Shown one piece after another: positions 1 to 7,656 of a DNA stretch of 57,107 nt. The notes beneath the pieces are model-generated. The model did no database searches, was not told where the DNA came from, and was given only the letters and a program-made list of their open reading frames with translations. Within the stretch, counting starts at the first letter, position 1. Each line of letters opens with the position of its first letter. This DNA is from Bacteroidia bacterium (GTDB taxonomy: Bacteria; Bacteroidota; Bacteroidia; J057; JAIXKT01). Where the stretch lies: positions 1 to 57,107 of the forward strand of contig JAIXKT010000032.1 of NCBI GenBank assembly GCA_026932145.1, read 5' to 3'. The position numbers and the translations under genes were made by a program.

Positions 1-1002
1 TTTAAATTCACCTTCTATGGATTCTACTTTTTTCTCTAATGCTGTTTTGGCAAGCGATAGGTGAGCATTTAGCTGGTCTATTTTTTGTTCAGAATTATTT
101 AGCGTATCCGCTAATTCTTTTTGGGCAGTAATATCTGACCGTACCGAAAAATATTTTACGGGTACACCTCTTTCGTTCAAGATTGGGGTTACGGTAGCAT
201 GAACCCAATAGTGGGAGTTGTCTTTTCTGATATTTTTTACTACTCCTTGCCAAATTTTACCGCCAGAGATGGTTTTCCAGAGGTCGTCAAAGATTTCGGC
301 GGGCATATCCGGGTGGCGGATAATCCGGTGATTCTTTCCCATAAACTCTTCACGGGTGTATCCGGCAACTTGACAGAATTTGTCATTCGCATAAACAATA
401 TTTCCTCGAATATCGGTAGCGGAAACCAATACGGCGTTGTTCATCGCATATAGCTGTGTTTCTAATTCTCGTTGTGAAGCCGCTAAGTTTTCGTTAATGA
501 CGCTCATTTCTTCATTCATCTGGCGCATTTCTTCTTCCTGAGCGGTGATTTCTTCGATTTTTTGTGAAACTTCTTGGTGCAGTAAAAACTCCTCCGAAAC
601 ATCAAACATAATGCACAGGTATTTGTTGATTTTTTCCTTTTCATCAAAAATCGGAACGATTGTGGACTTTACCCAATATAACTCACCGTTTTTATTACGG
701 TTACATAACGTTCCCCTCCAAACCTTACCGGAAGAAATGGTTTTCCAAAGTTTTTTATATACTTCTTCTGATTGGCTTCCGGATTTAAGTACCCGATGAT
801 TTTTTCCGATTATCTCCTGCTCGCTATAGCCGGAGAGCTTTATAAATGGCTCATTTACAAAGGTTATATTGCCGCTCGGGTCTGTTTCTGAGATAATTGC
901 CCCCTCATGCAAAGCCTTTAAATGGCTCTCTAACTCAGCTTTTAATGAGGTAATCTCATTTTTGTCATCGGTTCGTCTTAATAAGACATCTAATAATTTC
1001 AT
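1..1002 (-). CDS. PAS-domain sensor protein, 3' end cut off by the window edge
   Basis: The reading frame starts at an ATG at 1002 (MKLLDVLLRRTDDKNE) and stays open to base 1, so 334 codons are visible and the C-terminus is missing. There is a short coiled coil, a PAS domain (about residues 28-150, with GKNHRVLKSG after the helical core and a PAC-like tail ending DVSEE), a coiled-coil linker (about 155-185), a second PAS domain of the same subtype (about 186-305, GKNHRIIRHPDMP) and another coiled coil. Such tandem PAS/PAC units sense small ligands or redox state and usually sit ahead of a histidine kinase, cyclase or chemotaxis output. The output domain lies outside the window, so the class is open. 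No membrane segment is seen, so it is probably cytoplasmic. A CAAAAATA box at 1044-1051 fits a promoter for this strand. Confidence 0.85.
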   Translation of the reverse strand, partial: MKLLDVLLRRTDDKNEITSLKAELESHLKALHEGAIISETDPSGNITFVNEPFIKLSGYSEQEIIGKNHRVLKSGSQSEEVYKKLWKTISSGKVWRGTLCNRNKNGELYWVKSTIVPIFDEKEKINKYLCIMFDVSEEFLLHQEVSQKIEEITAQEEEMRQMNEEMSVINENLAASQRELETQLYAMNNAVLVSATDIRGNIVYANDKFCQVAGYTREEFMGKNHRIIRHPDMPAEIFDDLWKTISGGKIWQGVVKNIRKDNSHYWVHATVTPILNERGVPVKYFSVRSDITAQKELADTLNNSEQKIDQLNAHLSLAKTALEKKVESIEGEFK

Positions 1003-1043
1003 AGGTAATAATTCCTAAAACTTGTATTGATGATTTTAGAATA

Positions 1044-1074
1044 CAAAAATATGCTTCATAACACAATTTAACAA
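1044..1074 (-). promoter_or_regulatory. Bacteroidota-type promoter for the PAS sensor gene
   Basis: On the minus strand this reads TATTTTTG (1044-1051), matching TAnnTTTG. A TTG (1072-1074) lies 20 bases further upstream, the usual -33 spacing. The start codon is about 40 bases downstream. Confidence 0.6.
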
Positions 1075-1218
1075 GAAATAGTTTTTGTTTTTTTCAATAT
1101 GAATATATTATCAGATTCAAAAAAACCAAGAAAGCATCTTCTTTTTAATGCGTATAATATCACTTTCTCAGGGCTAAGTAACTATTAATCATTAATATTT
1201 TATACTAAATTAACACTA

Positions 1219-1251
1219 ATTAAATGTATAGTTTATCGCTATACATTTAAT
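1219..1251. repeat. Perfect 13-bp inverted repeat (hairpin)
   Basis: ATTAAATGTATAG (1219-1231) pairs perfectly with CTATACATTTAAT (1239-1251) around a 7-base loop. It lies between two divergent genes, where a terminator is not expected. It may be an operator, or a barrier to upstream transcription. Confidence 0.6.
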
Positions 1252-1353
1252 CCATTACTTGTTCTGTATGGATAATTATCCAAAAAGATAAAATATGAAA
1301 GTTGAATCTGATGGGAACTTTTATGGATATTTATCTTTCCAAAGTCATTTGTG

Positions 1354-1361
1354 TATCTTTG
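1354..1361 (+). promoter_or_regulatory. -7 box for thiD
   Basis: TATCTTTG is an exact TAnnTTTG match. It lies inside the longest possible thiD frame (a TTG start at 1302), so that long start would not be transcribed. Transcription from here would begin near 1367, a few bases ahead of the TTG at 1377. Confidence 0.6.
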
Positions 1362-1376
1362 TGGTGTTTTAGTGGG

Positions 1377-2183
1377 TTGCAGAAAGTTGTTTTAAGTATA
1401 GCGGGGTCAGATTCGGGGGGGGGGGCCGGTATTCAGGCAGATTTAAGGACGTTTTTTACTCGAGGTGTTTTTGGGGTTTCAGCCATAACGGCTATTACCG
1501 CACAGAATACGCAAACGGTATCGTTGGTTCATCCTCTACCTGCCCATGTTGTTGCTGCTCAATTAGATGCTTTATATGCTGATTTTACCATAGCGGCAGT
1601 TAAAATTGGGATGTTAGCTAATTTAGCGGTCGTTCGGGTAGTCTCTGATTTTGTACAGCAGATTTCTTGCCCCGTTATTTTGGATCCTGTTTTAAAATCA
1701 ACTTCGGGGGCTATTTTGTTAGAAAATGAAGCCATAGAGTACTTAGAGCAGCATATTTTGCCGTATGTTACCGTTTTTACGCCCAATATACCGGAGGCAT
1801 CTATTTTTAGTGGTATAGAAATAACGGCTCAAACTTCCTTAGCGGCAGTTTATCGGCGCCTATTACAAAAAGCTCCTCAGATGGCAATATTGCTAAAAGG
1901 CGGCCATTTACCACTTGATTATCAGGGTATAAAAGTTACTGTTGATCGTTTTTGGGAGAATGATGCGGAGAAAGTTTTTGTAAATCCGTATATTTGTTCC
2001 GAAAATCTTCATGGTACGGGTTGCACCTTAGCTTCGGTTATTGCTGCTGAGGTTGCCAAAGGAGTTCCTACGTTATTAGCCGTTGAAACAGCAATTTCTT
2101 ATGTACATAAAGCAATTTTGGCAGCTACCAAAATCGGTGGCGGAAATAGCCCCATCAAGCAAGGTTTCTTTCAAGATGAATAG
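1377..2183 (+). CDS. thiD: Hydroxymethylpyrimidine/phosphomethylpyrimidine kinase
   Basis: ThiD phosphorylates HMP to HMP-P and then HMP-PP for thiamine synthesis. The ribokinase-like fold is plain: the N-terminal AGSDSGGGAGIQAD loop, DPVLKSTSG in the middle, TPNIPEA, the KGGH motif, and the C-terminal anion hole HGTGCTLAS with its catalytic Cys. The length of 268 residues is normal. I chose the TTG at 1377 (protein start LQKVVLSIAGSDSGG) because family members start just before this strand and because a TATCTTTG promoter box lies at 1354-1361. The extra 25 codons back to 1302 have no ThiD-like sequence. The GSDSGGGAG loop is encoded by an uninterrupted run of 11 G (1415-1425), an unusual slippage-prone tract. 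The stop overlaps the start of the next gene by 8 bases. No other thi gene is in the window. Confidence 0.92.
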   Translation: MQKVVLSIAGSDSGGGAGIQADLRTFFTRGVFGVSAITAITAQNTQTVSLVHPLPAHVVAAQLDALYADFTIAAVKIGMLANLAVVRVVSDFVQQISCPVILDPVLKSTSGAILLENEAIEYLEQHILPYVTVFTPNIPEASIFSGIEITAQTSLAAVYRRLLQKAPQMAILLKGGHLPLDYQGIKVTVDRFWENDAEKVFVNPYICSENLHGTGCTLASVIAAEVAKGVPTLLAVETAISYVHKAILAATKIGGGNSPIKQGFFQDE

Positions 2184-2772
2184 CATATATCTGATATTGC
2201 TGGGGTGCTTGGCCGTGTGGCAGGGCTTTGCACAAGAAATCCGCTTTAGCGCAAACCAAGGTGTACAGCCCTGCCGTATGAAACCGGAAGATATTAAACC
2301 TTTAATAGACCACCTGAATCCTTTTTTTACGGATTGTTCTTGGGATGACTCTGCCAAAACCGAAGTAGCAAGACTATCACCGGAAAGGTCAGTTATCATA
2401 GAACAACGTGCTTGTTTGAGATACCACATTGCTATTCAGCTATTTATAGCACCTAACCAAATTGGGAAAGAGCCCAATGCGCTACCCAATGAATTGTATG
2501 CGCTGCTGAATAGACTGTTTTTTAACAACCCTGAATATCTAAACTATAAGTTTGAATTAGAAAAAAACATCAACGAGAATTATTTTAAGGCGGGTATAGG
2601 CAAACTCTTTTCGTTTCCGCTTAATGATATGACTTTTATTTGCTCCTTTGATTCCGGCGTGTGGGGAGGGAAAATCACCTTTGAGTGGGTTCGTTTTTTA
2701 CATTCTGAAAAGATAAAAATGCCCGGTATTGAAGATTATTTAGATGACGGTTGGCATAGACCCGGTCAGTAG
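2176..2772 (+). CDS. Small secreted protein of unknown function
   Basis: The protein has about 198 residues. The ATG at 2176 overlaps the end of thiD by 8 bases and gives a clean signal peptide (MNSIYLILLGCLAVWQGFAQ, cleavage after AQ or near it). Starts further upstream lie within thiD and lack the signal. The mature part has several Cys (QPCRMKP, TDCSWDD, RACLRYH, FICSFD) that could form disulfides in the periplasm or outside the cell. I do not recognise the family. The overlap suggests translational coupling to thiD, but a link with thiamine is not implied by its sequence. It ends 4 bases before the convergent sulfotransferase gene. Confidence 0.72.
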   Translation: MNSIYLILLGCLAVWQGFAQEIRFSANQGVQPCRMKPEDIKPLIDHLNPFFTDCSWDDSAKTEVARLSPERSVIIEQRACLRYHIAIQLFIAPNQIGKEPNALPNELYALLNRLFFNNPEYLNYKFELEKNINENYFKAGIGKLFSFPLNDMTFICSFDSGVWGGKITFEWVRFLHSEKIKMPGIEDYLDDGWHRPGQ

Positions 2773-2776
2773 CTTG

Positions 2777-3619
2777 TTACCAATTGCTATCTTTTTCGTA
2801 ACCATATAGTTCTAATAAATCTTGGATAGTTTCTTTGAAGGCATTTTTGTGCTCCGGTTTTAATGTTTCTCGCCATACGTTAATTTGCCCTTTTCGGAAT
2901 GTGGAACTATTGGTAGAAAATGTATTTTTAGCAATTTGCTGAATTTGACTTTCTGATAAAGGTATATTCAAGTGGTTTGCAACTTGCTGGATAGCTGTTA
3001 GTTGTTTTTTTTCGTCTCCGCCTCCGTCTGCTCCCACTAAATCTTCAAATCTAACGATAAGCGTATTTGAGTCGTGAAACCAACCGGCAAAGTTCAGTAA
3101 TAAATCTCTGATAGGTTCTACCTGTTTTTTTTCGCCATAGATGGTTGCTAACAATCTGGCATTATCATCGGGTAAAGATTTAAAGAATTCATGGGCGCGG
3201 TGGGCTTTGTCTATATGGGTTACATATTTTTCATGAGAGATACAGACATCACGTGGGTCTCTGATAACCAATAAATTGCGTATTTGGCAGCGGTGGATAG
3301 CTTCCGCAACTTTGGGGGAATAGTTTACGTGCGCAGGTGCATATTGCCCCCAAGAAAGGCTTTCTATTTTGGCAATCAAGTGTGCTTCCGACTTAAATTT
3401 ATGGGTAGATATGGTGATGTCTCCGTGGTGGCGAAGCAGAGGAAAATAGCTCAAAGCTGTTTCTAAAAGGTTGGTGCCGGATTTAGGGAGAGAGTTCATC
3501 AACACTTTTGGCCCGATAAATCGCCCCTTCATTGCAGATGGTTGTAATCCAGCCCAAGTAACTGAAATATATTTCTTTAAGTAATGGCGATATTTGTCCC
3601 AAACTGTTTCGGTTTTCAT
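2777..3619 (-). CDS. PAPS-dependent sulfotransferase family protein
   Basis: This 280-residue protein should transfer a sulfuryl group from PAPS to an acceptor. The 5'-phosphosulfate loop is NSLPKSGTNLLE (about residues 43-54). The 3'-phosphate site is VIRDPRDVCIS (about 118-128), and the C-terminal RKGQINVWRE matches the RKG...W motif of cytosolic-type sulfotransferases. There is no signal peptide. The acceptor is unknown. Two further sulfotransferases of a different subtype and a glycosyltransferase follow at 4.9-7.6 kb, so a surface glycan is a reasonable guess. The start codon abuts dispersed repeat copy A, whose CAAAAGTA box (3691-3698) is the only promoter candidate and would give a leader of about 65 bases. 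Confidence 0.87.
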   Translation of the reverse strand: MKTETVWDKYRHYLKKYISVTWAGLQPSAMKGRFIGPKVLMNSLPKSGTNLLETALSYFPLLRHHGDITISTHKFKSEAHLIAKIESLSWGQYAPAHVNYSPKVAEAIHRCQIRNLLVIRDPRDVCISHEKYVTHIDKAHRAHEFFKSLPDDNARLLATIYGEKKQVEPIRDLLLNFAGWFHDSNTLIVRFEDLVGADGGGDEKKQLTAIQQVANHLNIPLSESQIQQIAKNTFSTNSSTFRKGQINVWRETLKPEHKNAFKETIQDLLELYGYEKDSNW

Positions 3620-3718
3620 ATTTGGTTGTGGTTCAGAAAGTATAACAAAGAGATTGGCAAAAAGATTTACTTACCTTCATTGCCAAAGCGCAAAAGTATC
3701 CAAAAATAACAGACTCTA
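3619..3718 (-). repeat. Dispersed intergenic repeat, copy A (partial)
   Basis: It begins at the sulfotransferase start codon with GGTTGTGGTTCAGAAAGTAT, the family end sequence, and continues through TTGCCAAAGCGCAAAAGTAT, the most conserved internal block. That block is shared with copies at 12.95, 17.15, 30.15 and 50.2 kb. The distal half of the family element is missing. CAAAAGTA at 3691-3698 is a minus-strand TAnnTTTG promoter box. Confidence 0.75.
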
Positions 3719-3737
3719 ATACTGTTACGCTGTAATT

Positions 3738-4715
3738 CTAATTTTTGATGATTTTTTGATGATACTGCCGTCCGGTTTTTGTTTTAATCACCGCATAATA
3801 AAGTCCGGGAGCTAAAGATTGGATGTTTATAGGAAAATCAGCCGCTTTACAGACAAAATTTCCGGACAATTGATATAAGCAAATTTCGTGAATTGCGGGT
3901 TCATTTGATAGCCACAAGTAGTCTGTGGCAGGGTTCGGAAAAAGTACTATTGAGTTAAGAGATAGTTCATCCAGATAATTTTCTAAGTTTTGGTGTATTA
4001 CTCCAACTGCGTCTAAATCAAAGCCTCCGGATTCAAAATTTGTAGGATAAGGGTCATTGATTGGGTGGCCGTTTTGGTCATAAGAAGCGAATCTTTGGTC
4101 AATACTTCCCACAACGTCTATGATTTTTACGTGGGTAATGGAATTTTTATCAAGATTTTGATAATTAGGGAGTTCTGCTAAGTCAAAAGGAGTTCCGTAA
4201 TTGGCGCGGTATTTTCCGGCGAGATTATGGAGTTTGGTAGCATCATTAGAGTCGTCAAAAGTGGCTATTTGGGTTTGAGTTTGGGTATTAGAAACTGCCG
4301 GAAATCGGTAAAAGTCTGTGCCGTTACTACTCACTTCTACAAAAGCGAGTTCCAAAAAGCCGTCATTAAAAGCATTTTCAAAGACGGCAAAATCTGGTCC
4401 GGGGCCATCCATAATCGGATGCTGAAACCTCAAAACTGCCTCGCCTCTATCTCCTAAGCTCACAAAGCCGCTTTCGCCTGCACGCCCAATAGCGTTTGAA
4501 TCTGCACCATAACTCGCAAAACCAGAATCAGGAACGGCAATATCTCTATAACCACGAACCACAGAACACCCAATAGCCCAGTTTACCAAAATAGAACTAT
4601 CTCTATAAATAGCAGTTGTCGTGGGAGAACCTACCGGCCCGGCATACTGAGCCGCTATATCTCCGACTGAAATTACATAAATTAAAATACAACAAATTAA
4701 CCGAAAACCTTTCAT
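3738..4715 (-). CDS. Secreted protein with C-terminal T9SS sorting domain
   Basis: The protein has 325 residues. An N-terminal signal peptide (MKGFRLICCILIYVISVGDIAAQ) is followed by a domain of about 220 residues that I cannot assign to a family (VNWAIGCSVVRGYRDIA, FAVFENAF, AFVEVSSNGTDF, GGFDLDAVGV). The FENAF...VEVSSNG pattern recurs in secreted Bacteroidota proteins, possibly a beta-sandwich. The last ~80 residues form a T9SS type A sorting domain: LFPNPATDYLWL, a central LYQLSGN strand, and LAPGLYYAVIKTKTGRQYHQKIIKN. The protein should cross the outer membrane through T9SS and be released or surface-anchored. It lies between sulfotransferase genes but on its own transcript. No clear promoter box was found upstream. 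Confidence 0.85.
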   Translation of the reverse strand: MKGFRLICCILIYVISVGDIAAQYAGPVGSPTTTAIYRDSSILVNWAIGCSVVRGYRDIAVPDSGFASYGADSNAIGRAGESGFVSLGDRGEAVLRFQHPIMDGPGPDFAVFENAFNDGFLELAFVEVSSNGTDFYRFPAVSNTQTQTQIATFDDSNDATKLHNLAGKYRANYGTPFDLAELPNYQNLDKNSITHVKIIDVVGSIDQRFASYDQNGHPINDPYPTNFESGGFDLDAVGVIHQNLENYLDELSLNSIVLFPNPATDYLWLSNEPAIHEICLYQLSGNFVCKAADFPINIQSLAPGLYYAVIKTKTGRQYHQKIIKN

Positions 4716-4882
4716 TCAATAAATAACTCCGCAAAGTACTGACTTATAAACACAAATACCAAACGCTTATCTATCGAAACAAAATATATTGCAATAAAAT
4801 GATAATCAATAAATTAAATCAGTTTTTTTATTATTTAACGGATAAAACCGACTATGCTCTCAAAAGCTACCTCAGTTTTTTA

Positions 4883-4890
4883 TACCTTTG
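4883..4890 (+). promoter_or_regulatory. -7 box for the second sulfotransferase gene
   Basis: TACCTTTG matches TAnnTTTG. It falls inside the longest frame (from 4854), so the true start is the ATG at 4908, about 12 bases past the expected transcription start. Confidence 0.6.
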
Positions 4891-4907
4891 CAAAATCTGG
4901 TAGATAC

Positions 4908-5807
4908 ATGGCTGTTTTTCATAGGTTTCCAAGTTTTATGTGTATCGGTGCGCAAAAAGCAGGGACAACCAGTTTACAAGACGCATTGGTTCAGCATCCA
5001 CAAATTTTTTTACCCAAAGTTAAGGAAACCCACTTTTTTGTTCGAGAAGATAGATTTTCATTGGGTTTTGAAGATTATCAACAGCGTTATTTTGGTGAGG
5101 CAAGTACCAACCAGATTATTGGAGAAATTGACCCTGAATATCTATTTTTTCCGATTGCAGCACCCAGAATCAAACAATATTTGGGTGAAAATTTAAAGTT
5201 TATCATTATTCTGCGGGAGCCGGTTTCGCGGGCTTTTTCTCATTATCAAATGAGCCAACGGCGTGGCTTAGAAACCTTAGACTTCAAAACAGCTATTTTG
5301 CAAGAACCAGAACGAACCCTTACAGATACAGGATTCCGCCATTTTTCATATATATCACGCAGCCAATATCTGAAACAAATAAAAGCATTTCAGGCTCATT
5401 TTCCCAATGCTCAATTTTTGTTTTTGCTCTTTGAGCAAGATATTCAGCAGAGCTTGAATAAAACCCTTACCAAAATAACCGATTTTTTAGGAATATCCAG
5501 TTTTTCTATTCAAGAAGATATAGTCAGCAACCCAGCCTCTACACCAAGATTTGCGTTTTTGCGAAATATGATTTATGATAAACAAAATCCATTACGCAAA
5601 CTTATTGGAAAACTGATTCCACGTAAATACAAACTACAAATTGCTCAAACTGCCGATTCGTTAAACCAAAAAAAATTAACTCATTCCATAAAGATAGATG
5701 CTGAACTCAAAGAACATATTTTTAATCAATATTTTTTAGCAGAAATACCTGAGTTAGAAAAACTTACAAACCTCAATCTATCTATTTGGCTGCCTAAAAA
5801 TGTATGA
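4908..5807 (+). CDS. Sulfotransferase domain protein (heparan sulfotransferase-like)
   Basis: The protein has 299 residues from the ATG at 4908 (MAVFHRFPSFMCIGAQKAGT). The 5'-PSB loop CIGAQKAGTTSL lies near the N-terminus. The 3'-phosphate motif IIILREPVSRAFSHYQM follows about 100 residues later, and HPQIFLPKVKETHFF is typical of the Sulfotransfer_1/NDST-like group that modifies sugars. The start at 4854 was rejected because a TACCTTTG box lies downstream of it and the extra residues have no family match. The gene overlaps the next sulfotransferase by 4 bases and a GT2 gene follows 4 bases later, so the three form one operon. The likely role is sulfation of a surface or exported glycan; the acceptor cannot be read from sequence. 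Confidence 0.87.
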   Translation: MAVFHRFPSFMCIGAQKAGTTSLQDALVQHPQIFLPKVKETHFFVREDRFSLGFEDYQQRYFGEASTNQIIGEIDPEYLFFPIAAPRIKQYLGENLKFIIILREPVSRAFSHYQMSQRRGLETLDFKTAILQEPERTLTDTGFRHFSYISRSQYLKQIKAFQAHFPNAQFLFLLFEQDIQQSLNKTLTKITDFLGISSFSIQEDIVSNPASTPRFAFLRNMIYDKQNPLRKLIGKLIPRKYKLQIAQTADSLNQKKLTHSIKIDAELKEHIFNQYFLAEIPELEKLTNLNLSIWLPKNV

Positions 5808-6697
5808 AAAAACCAAATTTTGTGGTTATCGGAGCACCTAAATCCGGAACAACCTCTTTATTTTATTACCTGCACCAACATCCGGACATTTATCTGCCCA
5901 CCAAAAAGGAGCTGCATTATTTTTCATATCCATTTATCAAACAAACCTTGAATGGCCCGGGAGATGATCTGGTTTTAGCCGGCTTATGTGCAGATTTAGA
6001 AAGCTATCTTTCTCATTATAAGGCTGTAAAAAACCAAAAAAGAATTGGCGAAGTTTCTCCATCTTATTTACTTTATGATGAAGCGCGGCATAATATCAAA
6101 TCCGAGTTAGGGGATGATGTTAAAATCATCGCTATCTTACGGAATCCGGTTCAAAAAGCCTATTCTCAGTATATGCACATGGTTCGTGAGCAGCATGAAA
6201 CCGAAACCTTTATGCGTGGCTTAGAATTAGAACCACAACGAGTAGCAGCAGGCTGGTGGGATATGTGGCTCTATGCCTCTTCATCTCGTTATGCCTCACA
6301 TTTACAAAGATATTATGACACCTTCAAAAAAGAACAAATCTTAGTACTTATCTTTGAAGACTTTATGTTAGATACGCCTGCCGCTATGAAGATAGTTTTC
6401 AAGTTTCTGGATATAGACGATACGGTATTCATTGATACAGAGCAGATTTACAACCGTACTGGCGAATCCAAAGTAAAAGAAATCTCCACTTTTTTAAATC
6501 ATCCGTCTTCGATAAAGTCCTTTTTTAAGAAAATCATACCGGATAAGATTCGCCTACAGTTTAGAGAACAGATTATGCGCTGGAATACAGGAAAAAAACC
6601 GGCTATTGACCCTAAGGCAGAAGCATTTCTGAATCAATACTTTAAAGAAGATATTCAAGCTGTTTCAGACTTACTTGGCAGAAAACTCCCTTGGTAA
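5804..6697 (+). CDS. Sulfotransferase domain protein, second gene of the operon
   Basis: This 297-residue paralogue of the preceding gene has a 5'-PSB loop FVVIGAPKSGTTSLFYYL at residues 6-23. HPDIYLPTKKELHYFS follows it, and the 3'-phosphate site is IIAILRNPVQKAYSQYMHM (about residues 108-126). The start ATG overlaps the upstream stop (ATGA), which implies translational coupling. Two related but diverged sulfotransferases in tandem usually act on different hydroxyl or amino positions of one glycan; that is inference here. There is no signal peptide or membrane segment, so it should act in the cytoplasm before export of the acceptor. Confidence 0.87.
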   Translation: MKKPNFVVIGAPKSGTTSLFYYLHQHPDIYLPTKKELHYFSYPFIKQTLNGPGDDLVLAGLCADLESYLSHYKAVKNQKRIGEVSPSYLLYDEARHNIKSELGDDVKIIAILRNPVQKAYSQYMHMVREQHETETFMRGLELEPQRVAAGWWDMWLYASSSRYASHLQRYYDTFKKEQILVLIFEDFMLDTPAAMKIVFKFLDIDDTVFIDTEQIYNRTGESKVKEISTFLNHPSSIKSFFKKIIPDKIRLQFREQIMRWNTGKKPAIDPKAEAFLNQYFKEDIQAVSDLLGRKLPW

Positions 6698-6701
6698 TCT
6701 C

Positions 6702-7589
6702 ATGGAAACCTCAATTCCTACACTTTCTATATTAATCGTTAATTACAATGGCAAAGAAGTCATAACCAATTGTCTTGCTTCTATTCGTGATAACCTAACT
6801 ATTTCTCATGAAGTTATAGTGATAGACAACCTATCTACGGACGGCAGCCCTGCTTTAATTCAAAATAACTTTCCGGATGTTCATTTAGTAGAAAACAACG
6901 AAAATACGGGTTTTGCACGCGCAAACAATCAGGCTGCCAAACTCGCAACCGGTAAATACCTACTGCTGTTAAACAATGACACTATTTTGTTAGATGACAT
7001 CAAGCCGATGATTGATTATTTCGAGAAAAACCCAACAGTAGGAGCAATCGGCATCAAGATGCTGGGAAAAGATATGGAATACAGAAAATCCGCAGGCCAT
7101 TTTCCAGAACCCCTTCGATTAATCAAAATATCCAGTATATACAAAAATAATCAATATTTTAACACTGGGAACTTTCCACAAAGCACTGATAATTACAGCG
7201 TTGATTGGGTAGAAGGCTCTTTTTTAAGTACTCCCCGTGAACTTTGGGGTCAGCTTAGGGGGCTTGATGAAGGATATTTCATGTATGTTGAAGATATTGA
7301 CTATTGCAAAAAAGTTCAAGTAGCCGGCCTACAAACCCGTTTCTACCCAGCCTTGCGTTATCAGCATCTTGGTGGCTATAATCAAGGCCGTTTTGACCTG
7401 ATTGTCAAAGGGTTCAGAAGGTTTCATCAAAACTTTTCCGGCTATGGAACAAGATTATTGGCCAACACTATCCTGACAATCGGACTCTGGCTTAGGCTTG
7501 CACTAAGCTCTATTTTGTATCTAATTACCCGAAAAAAACATCACTTAGAACGCAGAAACGTTTGCCTAAAAGCACTCCGCAGCCGATAA
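6702..7589 (+). CDS. Family 2 glycosyltransferase (rhamnosyltransferase-like)
   Basis: The protein has 295 residues from the ATG at 6702 (METSIPTLSILIVNYNGKE), 4 bases after the sulfotransferase stop; a TTG at 6675 inside that gene is less likely. The GT-A fold is clear: LSILIVNYNG, VIDNLSTDGS, NTGFARANNQA, the metal-binding LLNNDT, and the acceptor-side block DWVEGSFLSTPRELW followed by GYFMYVEDIDYCKKV. This resembles the WbbL/RfbF rhamnosyltransferase subgroup, but the sugar cannot be fixed. A hydrophobic C-terminal stretch (LLANTILTIGLWLRLALSSI) may attach it to the inner membrane. With two upstream sulfotransferases it probably builds and sulfates the same glycan. Confidence 0.87.
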   Translation: METSIPTLSILIVNYNGKEVITNCLASIRDNLTISHEVIVIDNLSTDGSPALIQNNFPDVHLVENNENTGFARANNQAAKLATGKYLLLLNNDTILLDDIKPMIDYFEKNPTVGAIGIKMLGKDMEYRKSAGHFPEPLRLIKISSIYKNNQYFNTGNFPQSTDNYSVDWVEGSFLSTPRELWGQLRGLDEGYFMYVEDIDYCKKVQVAGLQTRFYPALRYQHLGGYNQGRFDLIVKGFRRFHQNFSGYGTRLLANTILTIGLWLRLALSSILYLITRKKHHLERRNVCLKALRSR

Positions 7590-7656
7590 CTATAATCGTG
7601 GAAAATAATTTGGGCTTAGTGAATGAATTTTAATTAAAGATGTAGAATTTTACATT

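Larger units (their letters stand above)
1003..1353. other. AT-rich divergent intergenic region
   Basis: Non-coding stretch between the PAS sensor and thiD. It holds the minus-strand promoter at 1044-1074 and the hairpin at 1219-1251. No TPP-riboswitch core (CTGAGA with a downstream ACCTGA-like element) is visible ahead of thiD. Confidence 0.6.

Noticed and set aside
1003-1376. TPP riboswitch ahead of thiD
   Set aside because: No CTGAGA core or matching helices were seen, and the promoter box at 1354 leaves almost no leader.
1302-1376. Extended N-terminus of ThiD from the TTG at 1302
   Set aside because: The added residues do not belong to the family and the promoter box lies downstream of this TTG.
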